Assembly (NCBI GenBank): GCA_045638145.1 | Contig: JAZUAU010000018.1 | Span: 1 to 40,531, forward strand | Origin: SFWF01 sp045638145 | Lineage (GTDB): Bacteria; Bacillota; Clostridia; Oscillospirales; Acutalibacteraceae | Length of the DNA: 40,531 nt | Direction: 5' to 3' | Shown: positions 15,500-23,142 of the stretch, piece by piece | Numbering within the stretch: position 1 is the stretch's first letter | Layout: each line of letters begins with the position of its first letter | Program-made: the position numbers and the translations under genes | Notes under the pieces: model-generated | What the model was told of the DNA's origin: nothing | The model's database searches: none | Seen by the model: the letters and a program-made list of their open reading frames with translations, nothing else

Positions 15500-15580
15500 T
15501 GACTAGGCAATAGTTAAGAGGTGTCTGCGACGCATTTATAGGGATTAGGGAAAGGGGAAAAGCGAAAGGAGATCTGCATT
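15500..15580. repeat. Degenerate intergenic repeat
   Basis: Contains GGCACTAG/CTAGGCAATAG and GGGATTAGGGAAAGGGG motifs that also appear near 2688-2700, 14752-14770 and 22590-22615. No gene is seen. Confidence 0.45.
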
Positions 15581-15630
15581 AAAAAACCGCTGAAGGGGAC
15601 CTGCAATAGAGCAGGTACGCGGATGCGGTC
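15581..15630 (-). terminator. Terminator of the MFS-GDPD operon
   Basis: On the minus strand, ACCGC...GCGGT encloses an inner ACCTGC/GCAGGT hairpin and is followed by six T. Confidence 0.7.
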
Positions 15631-15637
15631 TTCTTAT

Positions 15638-16450
15638 TTAGGGGTTAAAGTCCTCGAAAATTACGGCATAGCCGCTCTTCTCTGCTTCCGCAAGGTCTTT
15701 TTTATTTTTTATTGTCCAGGCAAAGCCCTTTGTTCCCCAAAAATTCTTTGATAGAGCGTTTGATATAAATTTTCGGTCAGAGTATCTGAAAGCCACGAAA
15801 TCGGGACCTGTTACGATATTAAGGGTTAAAAAGGAGAGCAGGACACGAAGCGGAAAGGATAGGTTTTCTCCCCTTTTCAAAAAGTTTTGTGAAAGCTGAC
15901 CACGAACAACACTCGGAGCGTGTTTTTTAAACCATAAAAGGACACGGGGGTCGAAAGACTCAATACAGTATGCCCCCTTATAGTCGCGAAGCTCATACAT
16001 AAGCGCGTTGCAAAGGGGTTTTACATTATTGGCGGTTTTAAGCTCGATAAGAAGCGGCACTCTACCGTCAACCGTTTCGAGCACCTCACGGAATGTGGGG
16101 ATATGCTCGTCTGAGCCGTTGAGCTTTATATCCTTAATTTCTGCGGCGGTAAGCTCCTCTATATTGCGGCTGTCCCCTGCCGTTCTTTTGAGGGATGAGT
16201 CGTGAATTACGGCAAGTGAGTTGTCGCGCATAAGATGGATGTCAAGCTCAACCCCATAGCCTGCATCAGCGGCGGCTTTAAATGCCGAAAGGCTGTTTTC
16301 AGGTTGGTTTTCACCGTGAAGTCCTCTATGTGCATAGCGGAATTTAAGAAATCTCTCGGTTTGGAGATTACCCTCTCTGCCCGCTATACAGATGATTAAA
16401 AATATCATAAAAATGAGTATTGCGCCGACTATAAGACTTATTGCCAACAT
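15638..16450 (-). CDS. Glycerophosphodiester phosphodiesterase family protein, membrane-anchored
   Basis: A 270-residue GDPD TIM-barrel enzyme that hydrolyses glycerophosphodiesters to glycerol-3-phosphate and an alcohol. One N-terminal membrane helix (about 3-23, LAISLIVGAILIFMIFLIIC) probably leaves the domain outside the cell. Catalytic segments are YAHRGLHGENQPENSLSAF (His, Glu and Asn), GVELDIHLMRDN (Glu and Asp) and AVIHDSSLKR (second His), with LLIELKT following. It starts three bases after the upstream MFS gene, so the two are cotranscribed, perhaps coupling substrate uptake with breakdown. Confidence 0.92.
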   Translation of the reverse strand: MLAISLIVGAILIFMIFLIICIAGREGNLQTERFLKFRYAHRGLHGENQPENSLSAFKAAADAGYGVELDIHLMRDNSLAVIHDSSLKRTAGDSRNIEELTAAEIKDIKLNGSDEHIPTFREVLETVDGRVPLLIELKTANNVKPLCNALMYELRDYKGAYCIESFDPRVLLWFKKHAPSVVRGQLSQNFLKRGENLSFPLRVLLSFLTLNIVTGPDFVAFRYSDRKFISNALSKNFWGTKGFAWTIKNKKDLAEAEKSGYAVIFEDFNP

Positions 16451-16453
16451 AGT

Positions 16454-17779
16454 TTAGTCCTCCACATCAAAGGCTTCAAGCCCACTTTTTGCCTCTATTT
16501 TTGTGTCGCCGTGGCGAACAACCGACATTGTGACAAACGCTAATGCTACGCATATTGCCGAATAGAGGAAGAGCCAGATATAGCTGCCGCTGAACTGAAT
16601 AATCGCACCCGAAAGTATGGGAGTTATTACCTGTGCCGACATAGAAAAGCTGTAATAAAGTCCCGTGAATTTTCCGATGTCACTTCCCTTGCACATCTGG
16701 ACAACCATAGGCAGGCTGTTTACATTTATTGCCGCCCAGGCAAAGCCGACAAGTGCGAATATAAGCCAAAGGATATAGCTGAAACGGCCGTAGATAAAGG
16801 TGTAGGCAAAGGCCGCCGCAAAGCAGGAGGCAAGCACAAGAACGCCGAGCATAATGGTCTTTTTTCTGCCGATCTTACCCGAAAGGACTCCGATGGGAAT
16901 ATAGCTGACAATTGCGCCGACGGTTGCTATCATAAGGCAGAGAGACGCCTGGCTGTCACCCATAGACCAGGTGGATTCGGCAAACTTTGTAAACCAGGTG
17001 GTAACTCCGTTATAGCCCATAAACCAAAGTGCAATTGAAAGGAGAATGAATGCGAGGCTCTTCTTAACGGGTTTCGGAAGCTCGCTCTTCTCGTCTTCGC
17101 CGATTACCGAAAGGTCCTCCTCGGGGTGAGCCGCCTCGTATTCTGCCTGAAGTCGGGCAAGCTTTGGCTCGTTAACTGCAAACATTATTACAAGAAGTGA
17201 CACAAGCATTATTCCGCCGACCACGAGGAAAACGGGAAGATAATTTACGTGGCCCTCTACTCCGCCGGGTAAAAGCACTGCCGCCGCTCCGAGATAGAGC
17301 ACGCCGCCTACTGCACCCATAAGGTTGATAACGGCGTTACCCTTACTGCGAAGGGGTTTTGGCGTAACGTCGGGCATCAGTGCTACCGCAGGGCTTCTGA
17401 AGGTGCCCATAGAGATAAGCACAAGGCCGAGTAAAACGACGAAAATGACTGTCTTCAGGCCGCTTGCCGCCGCATTATAGCTGTTGCTGAGCAGGGGCAA
17501 AGTCATCATAAGGGTAACCGAAGCGATTGTTCCGAAAAGGATGAAGGGACGGCGTCTGCCGAGAGGCGAACGGCATCTGTCCGAAAGACCGCCGAAGAAG
17601 GGCAAAAGAAGCGCGGCAATAACGTTATCCGCCGCCATAATTGCACCCGAGGCAATCTCCTCGATATGGAAGGTGTTGGTAAGAATTTTCGGCATAACTG
17701 CATCATACATCTGCCAGAATGAGCTTATTGCCATAAATGCAAAGCCGACGAGAACGGTGCGCTTGATATTAAGTTTCAT
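16454..17779 (-). CDS. MFS transporter (SLC45 / sugar-symporter-like)
   Basis: A 441-residue integral membrane protein with about 12 helices split by a charged loop around residues 205-235 (EEDLSVIGEDEKSELPKP). The loop motif GGLSDRCRSPLGRRRPFILFG between helices 2 and 3 is typical of the SLC45/GPH-like branch of the major facilitator superfamily, and its counterpart GVLSGKIGRKKTIMLG occurs in the second half. Substrate is not predictable; sugars or glycosides are common in the branch. It has a promoter at 17808-17836 and is followed after three bases by the GDPD gene. Confidence 0.88.
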   Translation of the reverse strand: MKLNIKRTVLVGFAFMAISSFWQMYDAVMPKILTNTFHIEEIASGAIMAADNVIAALLLPFFGGLSDRCRSPLGRRRPFILFGTIASVTLMMTLPLLSNSYNAAASGLKTVIFVVLLGLVLISMGTFRSPAVALMPDVTPKPLRSKGNAVINLMGAVGGVLYLGAAAVLLPGGVEGHVNYLPVFLVVGGIMLVSLLVIMFAVNEPKLARLQAEYEAAHPEEDLSVIGEDEKSELPKPVKKSLAFILLSIALWFMGYNGVTTWFTKFAESTWSMGDSQASLCLMIATVGAIVSYIPIGVLSGKIGRKKTIMLGVLVLASCFAAAFAYTFIYGRFSYILWLIFALVGFAWAAINVNSLPMVVQMCKGSDIGKFTGLYYSFSMSAQVITPILSGAIIQFSGSYIWLFLYSAICVALAFVTMSVVRHGDTKIEAKSGLEAFDVED

Positions 17780-17807
17780 TTAGCCATCTCCTTATATTTA
17801 TGATAAT

Positions 17808-17836
17808 ATTATATATTATTTCCCCCATTTTGTCTA
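17808..17836 (-). promoter_or_regulatory. Promoter of the MFS-GDPD operon
   Basis: On the minus strand, TAGACA (17836-17831), 17-base spacer, TATAAT (17813-17808). Confidence 0.7.
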
Positions 17837-17892
17837 TAATTTTAAGATTTTCACATTCATACCTTGCAGTTTATGTAGCAGGCGGTATTAAA

Positions 17893-18060
17893 TTTTGCAT
17901 GCGGAATGCTCGTGTTTATGGCAATCGTGTGCTTTGTTGCATTCTCCGCATTTAAGCGACAATCGGTTGGGGAAATCTCATCCTCGTATGGGCAGGAATC
18001 GTCGGCGTTGCATTTATCATTATGATTCCGTTTGAGAATATGCTCCGTAAGAAAGCATAA
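17893..18060 (+). pseudogene. Decayed C-terminal end of a membrane protein
   Basis: One frame encodes FACGMLVFMAIVCFVAFSAF; after a +1 shift near 17955 a second frame encodes IGWGNLILVWAGIVGVAF and ends MIPFENMLRKKA at the stop codon 18058-18060. Together they resemble the last two helices of a transporter, perhaps MFS. There is no start codon or binding site, and an upstream stop interrupts the first frame. I read it as a remnant. Confidence 0.5.
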
Positions 18061-18061
18061 C

Positions 18062-18332
18062 AAAAAGGAGAGATTCTTTCGAACCTCTCCTTTATATTTT
18101 TGGTGGACGCTAAGGGACTCGACCGTCTGCTTCGCATACTGTTTCGCTCGTCGACCGTGCCCTAGGTCACAGTACCCGACTTCGCGCTCTGCCTAAAAAT
18201 GATACACCGTATCATTTTTCTAAACGGCAGACCCTCTCGGGTTCGAGTCCATTTTTACATTTACGAAAAATAAAAAGGAGAGATTCTTTCGAACCTCTCC
18301 TTTATATTTTTGGTGGACGCTAAGGGACTCGA
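18062..18332 (-). mobile_element. tRNA-linked palindromic element, copy 1 (tRNA-Val)
   Basis: Reading the minus strand from tRNA-Val, the tRNA 3' end plus its tail and terminator (18332-18272, 61 bp) is repeated exactly at 18122-18062, 210 bp further on. Between them is a conserved core (18246-18119, 128 bp) that starts and ends with TCGA. Its entry flank GGACTCGAACCC is the reverse complement of the tRNA T-arm, so GGAC-TCGA and TCGA-GTCC form terminal inverted repeats. The core folds as ACCCGA/TCGGGT, TCTGCC/GGCAGA and an apical AAAAATGATAC/GTATCATTTTT stem. No ORF is present. Confidence 0.75.
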
Positions 18333-18386
18333 ACCCATGACCGCCCGCACGTCAAGCGGGTGCTCTACCAGCTGAGCTAAACGTCC
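18311..18386 (-). tRNA. tRNA-Val (GAC)
   Basis: 76 bases including an encoded CCA. Acceptor GGACGTT/AGCGTCC, D-arm GCTC...GAGC, anticodon arm CCCGC TTGACGT GCGGG with anticodon GAC, and T-arm ATGGGTTCGAGTCCC. Confidence 0.95.
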
Positions 18387-18492
18387 AAATTTATCGACAA
18401 GCAGTATGATAACATAAACAAAAAGAAAAATCAAGCCTTTTGTCAATTACTTCTTGATTTTTTTATAGAATTAATTTATAATATCTATATTC

Positions 18493-18579
18493 GCCGGTGT
18501 GTTGGAATTGGCAGACGAGGCGGACTCAAAATCCGTTGGTAGCGATACCGTGCGGGTTCGACCCCCGCCACCGGCACCA
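18493..18579 (+). tRNA. tRNA-Leu (CAA)
   Basis: 87 bases including an encoded CCA. Class II with a long variable arm; acceptor GCCGGTG/CACCGGC, anticodon loop CTCAAAA (anticodon CAA), T-arm GCGGGTTCGACCCCCGC. Confidence 0.95.
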
Positions 18580-18792
18580 AAAAAGAGAATCTTCCTTTTG
18601 GTTGATTCTCTTATATTATTACAGAAGATTCTTCTGGTCGAACCCGAGAGGGTCTGCCGTTTAGAAAAACAGTACAGTGCACTGTTTTTTAGGCAGAGCG
18701 CGAAGTCGGGTACTGTGACCGTAGGGCACGGTCGACAAGCGAAACAGTATGCGAAGCAGACGGTCGACCCCCGCCACCGGCACCAAAAAAGA
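18558..18792 (+). mobile_element. tRNA-linked palindromic element, copy 2 (tRNA-Leu)
   Basis: The tRNA-Leu 3' end from the T-loop on (18558-18586, 29 bp) is repeated exactly at 18764-18792, 206 bp away. Between them lies the core at 18638-18767 (130 bp, TCGA to TCGA), almost identical to the core next to tRNA-Val. The left flank GGTCGAACCC is the reverse complement of this tRNA's own T-arm. Stems are ACCCGA/TCGGGT (642-647/706-711 after 18000), TCTGCC/GGCAGA (653-658/692-697), apical AAAAACAGT/ACTGTTTTT (665-673/681-689) and GACCGT/ACGGTC (717-722/728-733). The apical stem differs from copy 1 on both strands. Confidence 0.75.
18585..18611 (+). terminator. Hairpin downstream of tRNA-Leu
   Basis: GAGAATC (18585-18591) pairs with GATTCTC (18604-18610), followed by a weak T-rich stretch. 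Confidence 0.55.
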
Positions 18793-18816
18793 CAGTCGAA
18801 TGACTGTCTTTTTTTA
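18785..18816 (+). terminator. Terminator after the tRNA-Leu element
   Basis: A-run, GACAGTC (18791-18797), GACTGTC (18802-18808), seven T. It directly follows the duplicated tRNA-Leu 3' end. Confidence 0.85.
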
Positions 18817-18918
18817 TCCAATCTGAAAGATTGGTATGTAATCTCGCGAAGCCAGCATGTAATTGCAGTAAGGCATATGTTCTCACGCAAGACGTGTATC
18901 TTTTTGGAGGTGATAAGA

Positions 18919-19959
18919 TTGACCGATATCTGGCAGAGGCTTAAAAACGAGGCTCGTCCCATTCTCCTGTGGGGAACGGGAAACGGTGCGGATAAAATAG
19001 TTGCCGAGCTTGAGGCTTACGGTATTGCCGTTTCGGGTGTTTTTGCATCCGACGGTTTTGTGCGTGAACGCTATTACAAAGGCTTTAGGGTTTTATCACT
19101 TGCTGATGCCGATGCTCTTTTCGGCGATTTTGTCGCTCTTTTCTCCTTTGGGTCCGACCGACCCGAGGTGCTTGAAAATATAAAACGTGTGATGGCGCGC
19201 CATACCCTGCTTGCCCCCGAGGTGCCAGTTGCAGGCGGTGAAATTTTTAACCTTGAATATGCGAGCAAGAATGGCGAACGGCTTCATAGGGTTTATTCGT
19301 TACTTTCCGACGAACAGTCCAAGAAAGTTTTTAAAAATACTGTTCTTTTTAAACTCACGGGCGATATTTCACTGCTTTTCGGGTGCGAGACCGACAAGGA
19401 TGAGGTCTTTGATTCTGTCCTTAATATTAGCGGTTGCTCCTCCTTTTTAGACCTTGGCGCATACAGTGGCGATACGGTGCTTGACTTTGTTCGCCGTGTT
19501 GATAGCCTTTCCCATATTACGGCGGTTGAGCCCGATAAAAAGAGTTTTTTAAAGCTTTGCAGAAACACCGAGAGGCTTGGTGCTTTGTGCGTAAACGCCG
19601 CCGTTTCGGAGAGTGACGGGGAGGTTTTATTCGGTGCGAAGGCATCGCGCGGGTCTAGCATCGGCGAGGGCTCTCCCCTGCCTGCTGTTACGGTTGACAA
19701 TTTGGCTCGTGATAAGAGCTTTGACTATATAAAATTTGATGTTGAGGGGGCAGAGCTTTCGGCAATTCGCGGTGCAGAAAAGACAATAAAACGAGACACA
19801 CCGAAAATGAGAATTGCCGCTTATCACAAGAGTGCAGATTATTTCACAATTCCCGAAGCAGTGCTCTCGATAAATCCCGATTATGATATTTATATGCGCC
19901 ACCATCCAAGCGTACCCGCTTGGGATACAGATTTCTTCTTCGTTCCAAAATTAAAATAG
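18919..19959 (+). CDS. FkbM-family SAM-dependent methyltransferase
   Basis: A 346-residue protein from TTG 18919, behind a strong GGAGGTGAT site. The open frame extends 140 codons further upstream through tRNA-Leu, which is accidental. Residues ~14-110 form a Rossmann-like domain (PILLWGTGNGADKIVAEL) common in sugar-modifying proteins. The FkbM domain follows: SSFLDLGAYSGDTVLDF (SAM motif I, about 175-191), TAVEPDKKSFLKL (acidic ribose-binding position), VDNLARDKSFDYIKFDVEGAEL and KMRIAAYHKSADYF. Such enzymes O-methylate sugars or peptides of surface polymers. The substrate is unknown. Confidence 0.9.
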   Translation: MTDIWQRLKNEARPILLWGTGNGADKIVAELEAYGIAVSGVFASDGFVRERYYKGFRVLSLADADALFGDFVALFSFGSDRPEVLENIKRVMARHTLLAPEVPVAGGEIFNLEYASKNGERLHRVYSLLSDEQSKKVFKNTVLFKLTGDISLLFGCETDKDEVFDSVLNISGCSSFLDLGAYSGDTVLDFVRRVDSLSHITAVEPDKKSFLKLCRNTERLGALCVNAAVSESDGEVLFGAKASRGSSIGEGSPLPAVTVDNLARDKSFDYIKFDVEGAELSAIRGAEKTIKRDTPKMRIAAYHKSADYFTIPEAVLSINPDYDIYMRHHPSVPAWDTDFFFVPKLK

Positions 19960-19964
19960 TCTTG

Positions 19965-19993
19965 TTGACAGAGATTCTCACAAATAATATAAT
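19965..19993 (+). promoter_or_regulatory. Perfect consensus promoter of the P-loop gene at 20024
   Basis: TTGACA (19965-19970), 17-base spacer, TATAAT (19988-19993). Confidence 0.8.
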
Positions 19994-20023
19994 ATATATA
20001 AACAAACAAAAGGAGTACACCTT

Positions 20024-20749
20024 GTGGAAAAGATTGTGGTAAAGCTAGCCGAGCTTTTAATAGGAATTGAATCAAGATTTCCGTCAATCGAAAAATACTG
20101 CGAAAAGTATCTTTCATCGGGCGAACCCTCCTTTACGGTTTCGGCAACAGACGAGGAAATTGCGGCAGAAAAGGCTCTTTCCGAGGATAATGTATCCGAC
20201 GAATATGCCGAACGCATTTGCATTTACAGAGAAATTGCCGAAAGGCTTCCTGCCCTTTTCCGTTTCGTTTTTCACGGCGCGGCTATAAGCTATAAGGGTA
20301 ACGCCTATATCTTTACCGCTCCAAGCGGTACCGGTAAATCTACCCATATAAAGCTTTGGCATGAGCATATTGGCAGTGCGGTCGATATAATAAACGGTGA
20401 CAAGCCTATTCTTAAAGTAGATGAAGGAGACGTCACGGTTTATTCCTCTCCGTGGGCAGGCAAAGAACACTGGAACAAAAACACCTCAGCTCCCCTTTCT
20501 GCTATTTGCATCATTAACAGAGGTAAGGAAAACCGAATTAAAATGCTCCCTCCCGGAAAGGCAATCACTTATCTTATCAGACAGATTTATCTACCAAAAA
20601 CAAGTGAAGCTAAAATGCAGACCCTCACTCTCCTTGACCTTGTACTGAAAAATGTTCCGGTATATTCGCTCGAATGTGATATGTCGTTTAAAGCCGTTAA
20701 AACCTCCTTTGAGGCAATGACGGGGGAAGAAATGAAGCAGACCTTTTAA
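20024..20749 (+). CDS. HprK/PEP-carboxykinase-like P-loop protein
   Basis: A 241-residue protein from GTG 20024, with AAAGGAG nine bases upstream. The N-terminal ~90 residues form a small domain, followed by FHGAAISYKGNAYIFTAPSGTGKSTHIKLW with Walker A APSGTGKST at about 99-107, then NGDKPILKVDEGDVTVYSSPWAGKEHW, the pattern of HprK-related serine-kinase/PEPCK-like proteins often near peptide-modification or surface-polymer genes. It follows the FkbM gene but has its own consensus promoter and terminator. Its target is not evident; it lacks the length and partner signals of true HPr kinase. Confidence 0.72.
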   Translation: MEKIVVKLAELLIGIESRFPSIEKYCEKYLSSGEPSFTVSATDEEIAAEKALSEDNVSDEYAERICIYREIAERLPALFRFVFHGAAISYKGNAYIFTAPSGTGKSTHIKLWHEHIGSAVDIINGDKPILKVDEGDVTVYSSPWAGKEHWNKNTSAPLSAICIINRGKENRIKMLPPGKAITYLIRQIYLPKTSEAKMQTLTLLDLVLKNVPVYSLECDMSFKAVKTSFEAMTGEEMKQTF

Positions 20750-20762
20750 GGTCTGCTTTTTT
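20735..20762 (+). terminator. Terminator of the P-loop gene
   Basis: AGCAGACC, TTTTAA loop, GGTCTGCT and six T; it overlaps the stop codon. Confidence 0.88.
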
Positions 20763-20837
20763 AGTGCATATTTCAGAATGCAAAATTAATGTGTCGGCTT
20801 TGCCGACCTATATATAATGCGTCGTAGACACATTAAC

Positions 20838-20916
20838 CCGTCGCAAGACGGATTTCACCTGAACGACAGTTCAGATTTCACCGCGCAGCGATTTCACCCG
20901 CGTAAGCGGATTTCAC
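20838..20916. repeat. Short-hairpin array, copy D (ATTTCAC-separated)
   Basis: Four tiny hairpins are each followed by an exact ATTTCAC: CCGTC/GACGG (20838-20851), CTGAAC/GTTCAG (20859-20874), CGC/GCG (20882-20890) and CCGC/GCGG (20898-20909), with separators at 20852, 20875, 20891 and 20910. The architecture equals arrays A and C, but the hairpins are unrelated in sequence. A decayed AGAATGCAAAATT repeat lies to its left (20770-20830). Confidence 0.75.
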
Positions 20917-20917
20917 T

Positions 20918-20944
20918 AAAAAAGACCCTTTCGGGTCTTTTTTA
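20918..20944 (-). terminator. spoIVA terminator
   Basis: AAAAAAGACCC, TTTC loop, GGGTCTTTTTT; active in either direction. Confidence 0.85.
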
Positions 20945-22420
20945 TATTATGATACAGATTAGTCCGTTACAGCCTTCGTTTATTACCCTTTCAATGGTTT
21001 CCCCTATTCTTTGGCGTGCATCGGCGGGCATTCGGGCAAGCTTTGTATGAAGCCCCTCGTTAACGAGGGAGTGAAGCGACTTGCCGAAGATATTTGAATC
21101 CCAAATTTTTACGGGGTCATCGTCAAATTCAGATAACAGATACATTACAAGGTCTTCGCTCTGCTTTTCGGTACCCACTATAGGGCTTACCTCGGTTGTG
21201 ATATTTGCCTTCATCATATGGATACTGGGAGCCGAGGCGCGAAGCCGCACACCGTATCTGCCACCCTGCCGCATAATTTCGGGCTCCTCGAGGGTAAGCT
21301 CGCTGATATCTGGCATCACAATTCCGTAGCCGGTTGCCTCTACCTCATCAAGGGCGTTTTTAACCTTTTCATAGCGGGTTTTTATCTCCTTCATTTCGCG
21401 TAAAAATGCCACAAGCTCGCGGTCATCTTTAATATCGAGCTTTGCACTTTCCGAAACTATTTTATAAAAGAGTGCTCTGTCAAGCTCTACCTTTAAAAGA
21501 GCGTTGCCGCTACCAAGGTCGACCGAAATAAGTCTTGCGTCGGTGGCGTTTTTGCCCTCTGCGAGAGCCTGTGCGAGCTTATCTATATCGCGGATATGGG
21601 TAATTTCAGCGGCAATATTTCGTACCGTTTCGGTAATTTCGCGTCGGATGGGATGCTCCTGAGGCACAGCGGACAGCCACGAGGGCAGGCTAACCTTGAT
21701 TTCTGACACGGGAAATTCATGAAGAATCTCGGTAAGAATGGCAGTAATATCTCTCTCTGTCAACTCAAGACAGTTTACGGGGATAACCGAGACGGAATAT
21801 TCTTCCGAAAGTGATTTACAGAGTGCCACCGTTTCCTTACAACCGGGATCGGTGGAATTCAGAAGCACAACAAATGGCTTATTTATCGCCTTTAGTTCCT
21901 CAATAACACGCATTTCGGCCTCTTTATATTCCTCGCGCGGAATCTCCCCTATCGAGCCGTCGGTGGTAACCACAAGACCTATTGTTGAGTGCTCGGTAAT
22001 TACCTTTTTTGTACCGATTTCTGCCGCCATGTTAAAGGGTACGGGCTCGGAAAACCAAGGGGTGTCGACCATTCGTGGATTGTCGTTTTCGATATAGCCG
22101 AGGGATGACGGCACAATGTAACCGACGCAGTCAATAAGCCGAACATTCATATTTGATGCCCCGTCAATGTTGATATTAACAGCATTTTCGGGTATAAATT
22201 TAGGCTCGGTGGTCATTATCGTTCTGCCCGACGAGGACTGTGGAAGCTCATCGGTTGCCCTCTCGCGTACTGCCGCCTCATCAATTCGTGGGAGCACGAG
22301 GGTATCCATAAATTTCTTTATAAAGGTAGATTTGCCTGTTCGGACGGGACCAACGATTCCGAGATAGATGTCTCCGCCCGTTCTCTGTTTAATATCTTCA
22401 TAAATGCTTGTATGCGCCAT
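20942..22420 (-). CDS. spoIVA: Stage IV sporulation protein A
   Basis: A 492-residue ATPase that polymerises on the forespore surface to form the basement layer of the spore coat. The start is the ATG at 22420 (MAHTSIYEDIKQRTGGDIYLG) behind AGAGGA; eight upstream codons are dispensable. The P-loop GPVRTGKSTFIKKFMD is at about 20-35, followed by the TRAFAC-like core (NVRLIDCVGYIVPS, VVLLNSTDP), a central region, and a C-terminal domain ending NEGCNGLICIII that anchors the protein via SpoVM in relatives. It is strong evidence that the host forms spores. No partner gene is seen in the operon. Confidence 0.97.
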   Translation of the reverse strand: MAHTSIYEDIKQRTGGDIYLGIVGPVRTGKSTFIKKFMDTLVLPRIDEAAVRERATDELPQSSSGRTIMTTEPKFIPENAVNINIDGASNMNVRLIDCVGYIVPSSLGYIENDNPRMVDTPWFSEPVPFNMAAEIGTKKVITEHSTIGLVVTTDGSIGEIPREEYKEAEMRVIEELKAINKPFVVLLNSTDPGCKETVALCKSLSEEYSVSVIPVNCLELTERDITAILTEILHEFPVSEIKVSLPSWLSAVPQEHPIRREITETVRNIAAEITHIRDIDKLAQALAEGKNATDARLISVDLGSGNALLKVELDRALFYKIVSESAKLDIKDDRELVAFLREMKEIKTRYEKVKNALDEVEATGYGIVMPDISELTLEEPEIMRQGGRYGVRLRASAPSIHMMKANITTEVSPIVGTEKQSEDLVMYLLSEFDDDPVKIWDSNIFGKSLHSLVNEGLHTKLARMPADARQRIGETIERVINEGCNGLICIII

Positions 22421-22479
22421 ATACCGTCCTCTTTCCATTTTCATTCAATAGAAATGTATGAAGAAGCGGCATTATTTAT

Positions 22480-22640
22480 GACAATGAATAGGTAATAATG
22501 AATAATTGAATGTGTGGCTCATAAGGGCATAGGGAAGGTGTGACTTCGTCACATGTAATTACGATACGAGGTCTATTTATTAAATTACCCCTTTTCCCCT
22601 TCCCTTTTTCCTAATCTTGCATATACTGTATTGCGGTATG
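22480..22640. repeat. Decayed intergenic repeat before cotJA
   Basis: Contains GTGAC TTCG GTCAC, TAATTACGATACGAGG and CCCTTTTCCCCTTCCC motifs shared with the other intergenic repeats, then TTGCGGTATGTCCGCAA-like pairing near 22632-22650. No gene is seen. A sporulation-sigma promoter for cotJ is expected here but I cannot fix it. Confidence 0.5.
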
Positions 22641-22675
22641 TCCGCAATTTATTTAAAATTTAGGAGCTGTTTTGC

Positions 22676-22873
22676 TTGAATAAAATATTTTTCGGCACGG
22701 TAGAGCCGGACGATATGAACCGTCCCCCTGCCCTGCCCGAAGACGCAGTGCCTGCAATGGCTTACGTGCCAATTCAGTTCTATAGTGAGCTGTTTCCTTT
22801 GGAGGAGGGCTTTATCGAGGGCACCGTTTTCCCCGAGCTTTTAAAGCCCTTTACGGGATGTGACGGAAGATGA
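22676..22873 (+). CDS. cotJA: Spore coat associated protein CotJA
   Basis: A 65-residue protein from TTG 22676, with GGAGCTG upstream. The family pattern is MAYVPIQFYSELFPLEEGFIEGTVFPELLKPF. CotJA is a small coat protein produced in the mother cell and needed for assembling CotJC into the coat. Its stop overlaps the cotJB start by four bases (ATGA), so the genes are translationally coupled. The three-gene order cotJA-B-C is as in Bacillus and spore-forming Clostridia. Confidence 0.92.
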   Translation: MNKIFFGTVEPDDMNRPPALPEDAVPAMAYVPIQFYSELFPLEEGFIEGTVFPELLKPFTGCDGR

Positions 22874-23139
22874 TGAATATGAAGACTATGATGAAAAGGC
22901 GCATCCACGCGATTGATTTCGCTCTTTATGAGCTGACCTTATACCTTGATACCCACAAGTGGGACAAACGGGCTCTCCAGAAGAGAAACTCGCTGCTTGG
23001 CGAACGCAAAATGGCGATTGCCGACTATGAGGCTCGCTTCGGAAAGTATGTCCTTACTGCAAACGATTCAGACGGCGACCGCTGGTGTTGGGTAGACGAC
23101 CCGTGGCCTTGGGAATACTGCGGACAGGAGGAGATGTAG
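22870..23139 (+). CDS. cotJB: Spore coat protein CotJB
   Basis: An 89-residue protein. The first ATG at 22870 overlaps the cotJA stop; ATGs one and three codons later are alternatives. Family features are AIDFALYELTLYLDTHKWDKRAL, a central helix, and the C-terminal GDRWCWVDDPWPWEY segment rich in Trp. CotJB is required with CotJA for the coat localisation of CotJC. It is the middle gene of the cotJ operon. Confidence 0.93.
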   Translation: MMNMKTMMKRRIHAIDFALYELTLYLDTHKWDKRALQKRNSLLGERKMAIADYEARFGKYVLTANDSDGDRWCWVDDPWPWEYCGQEEM

Positions 23140-23142
23140 TCT

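Noticed and set aside
17857..18137. Short minus-strand ORFs around 18 kb
   Set aside because: They overlap the decayed membrane gene and the duplicated tRNA tail; no start signals.
18499..18918. A long open frame running through tRNA-Leu and the tRNA-linked element into the FkbM gene
   Set aside because: It would translate a tRNA and a palindromic repeat. The FkbM domain begins after a good ribosome binding site and TTG at 18919.
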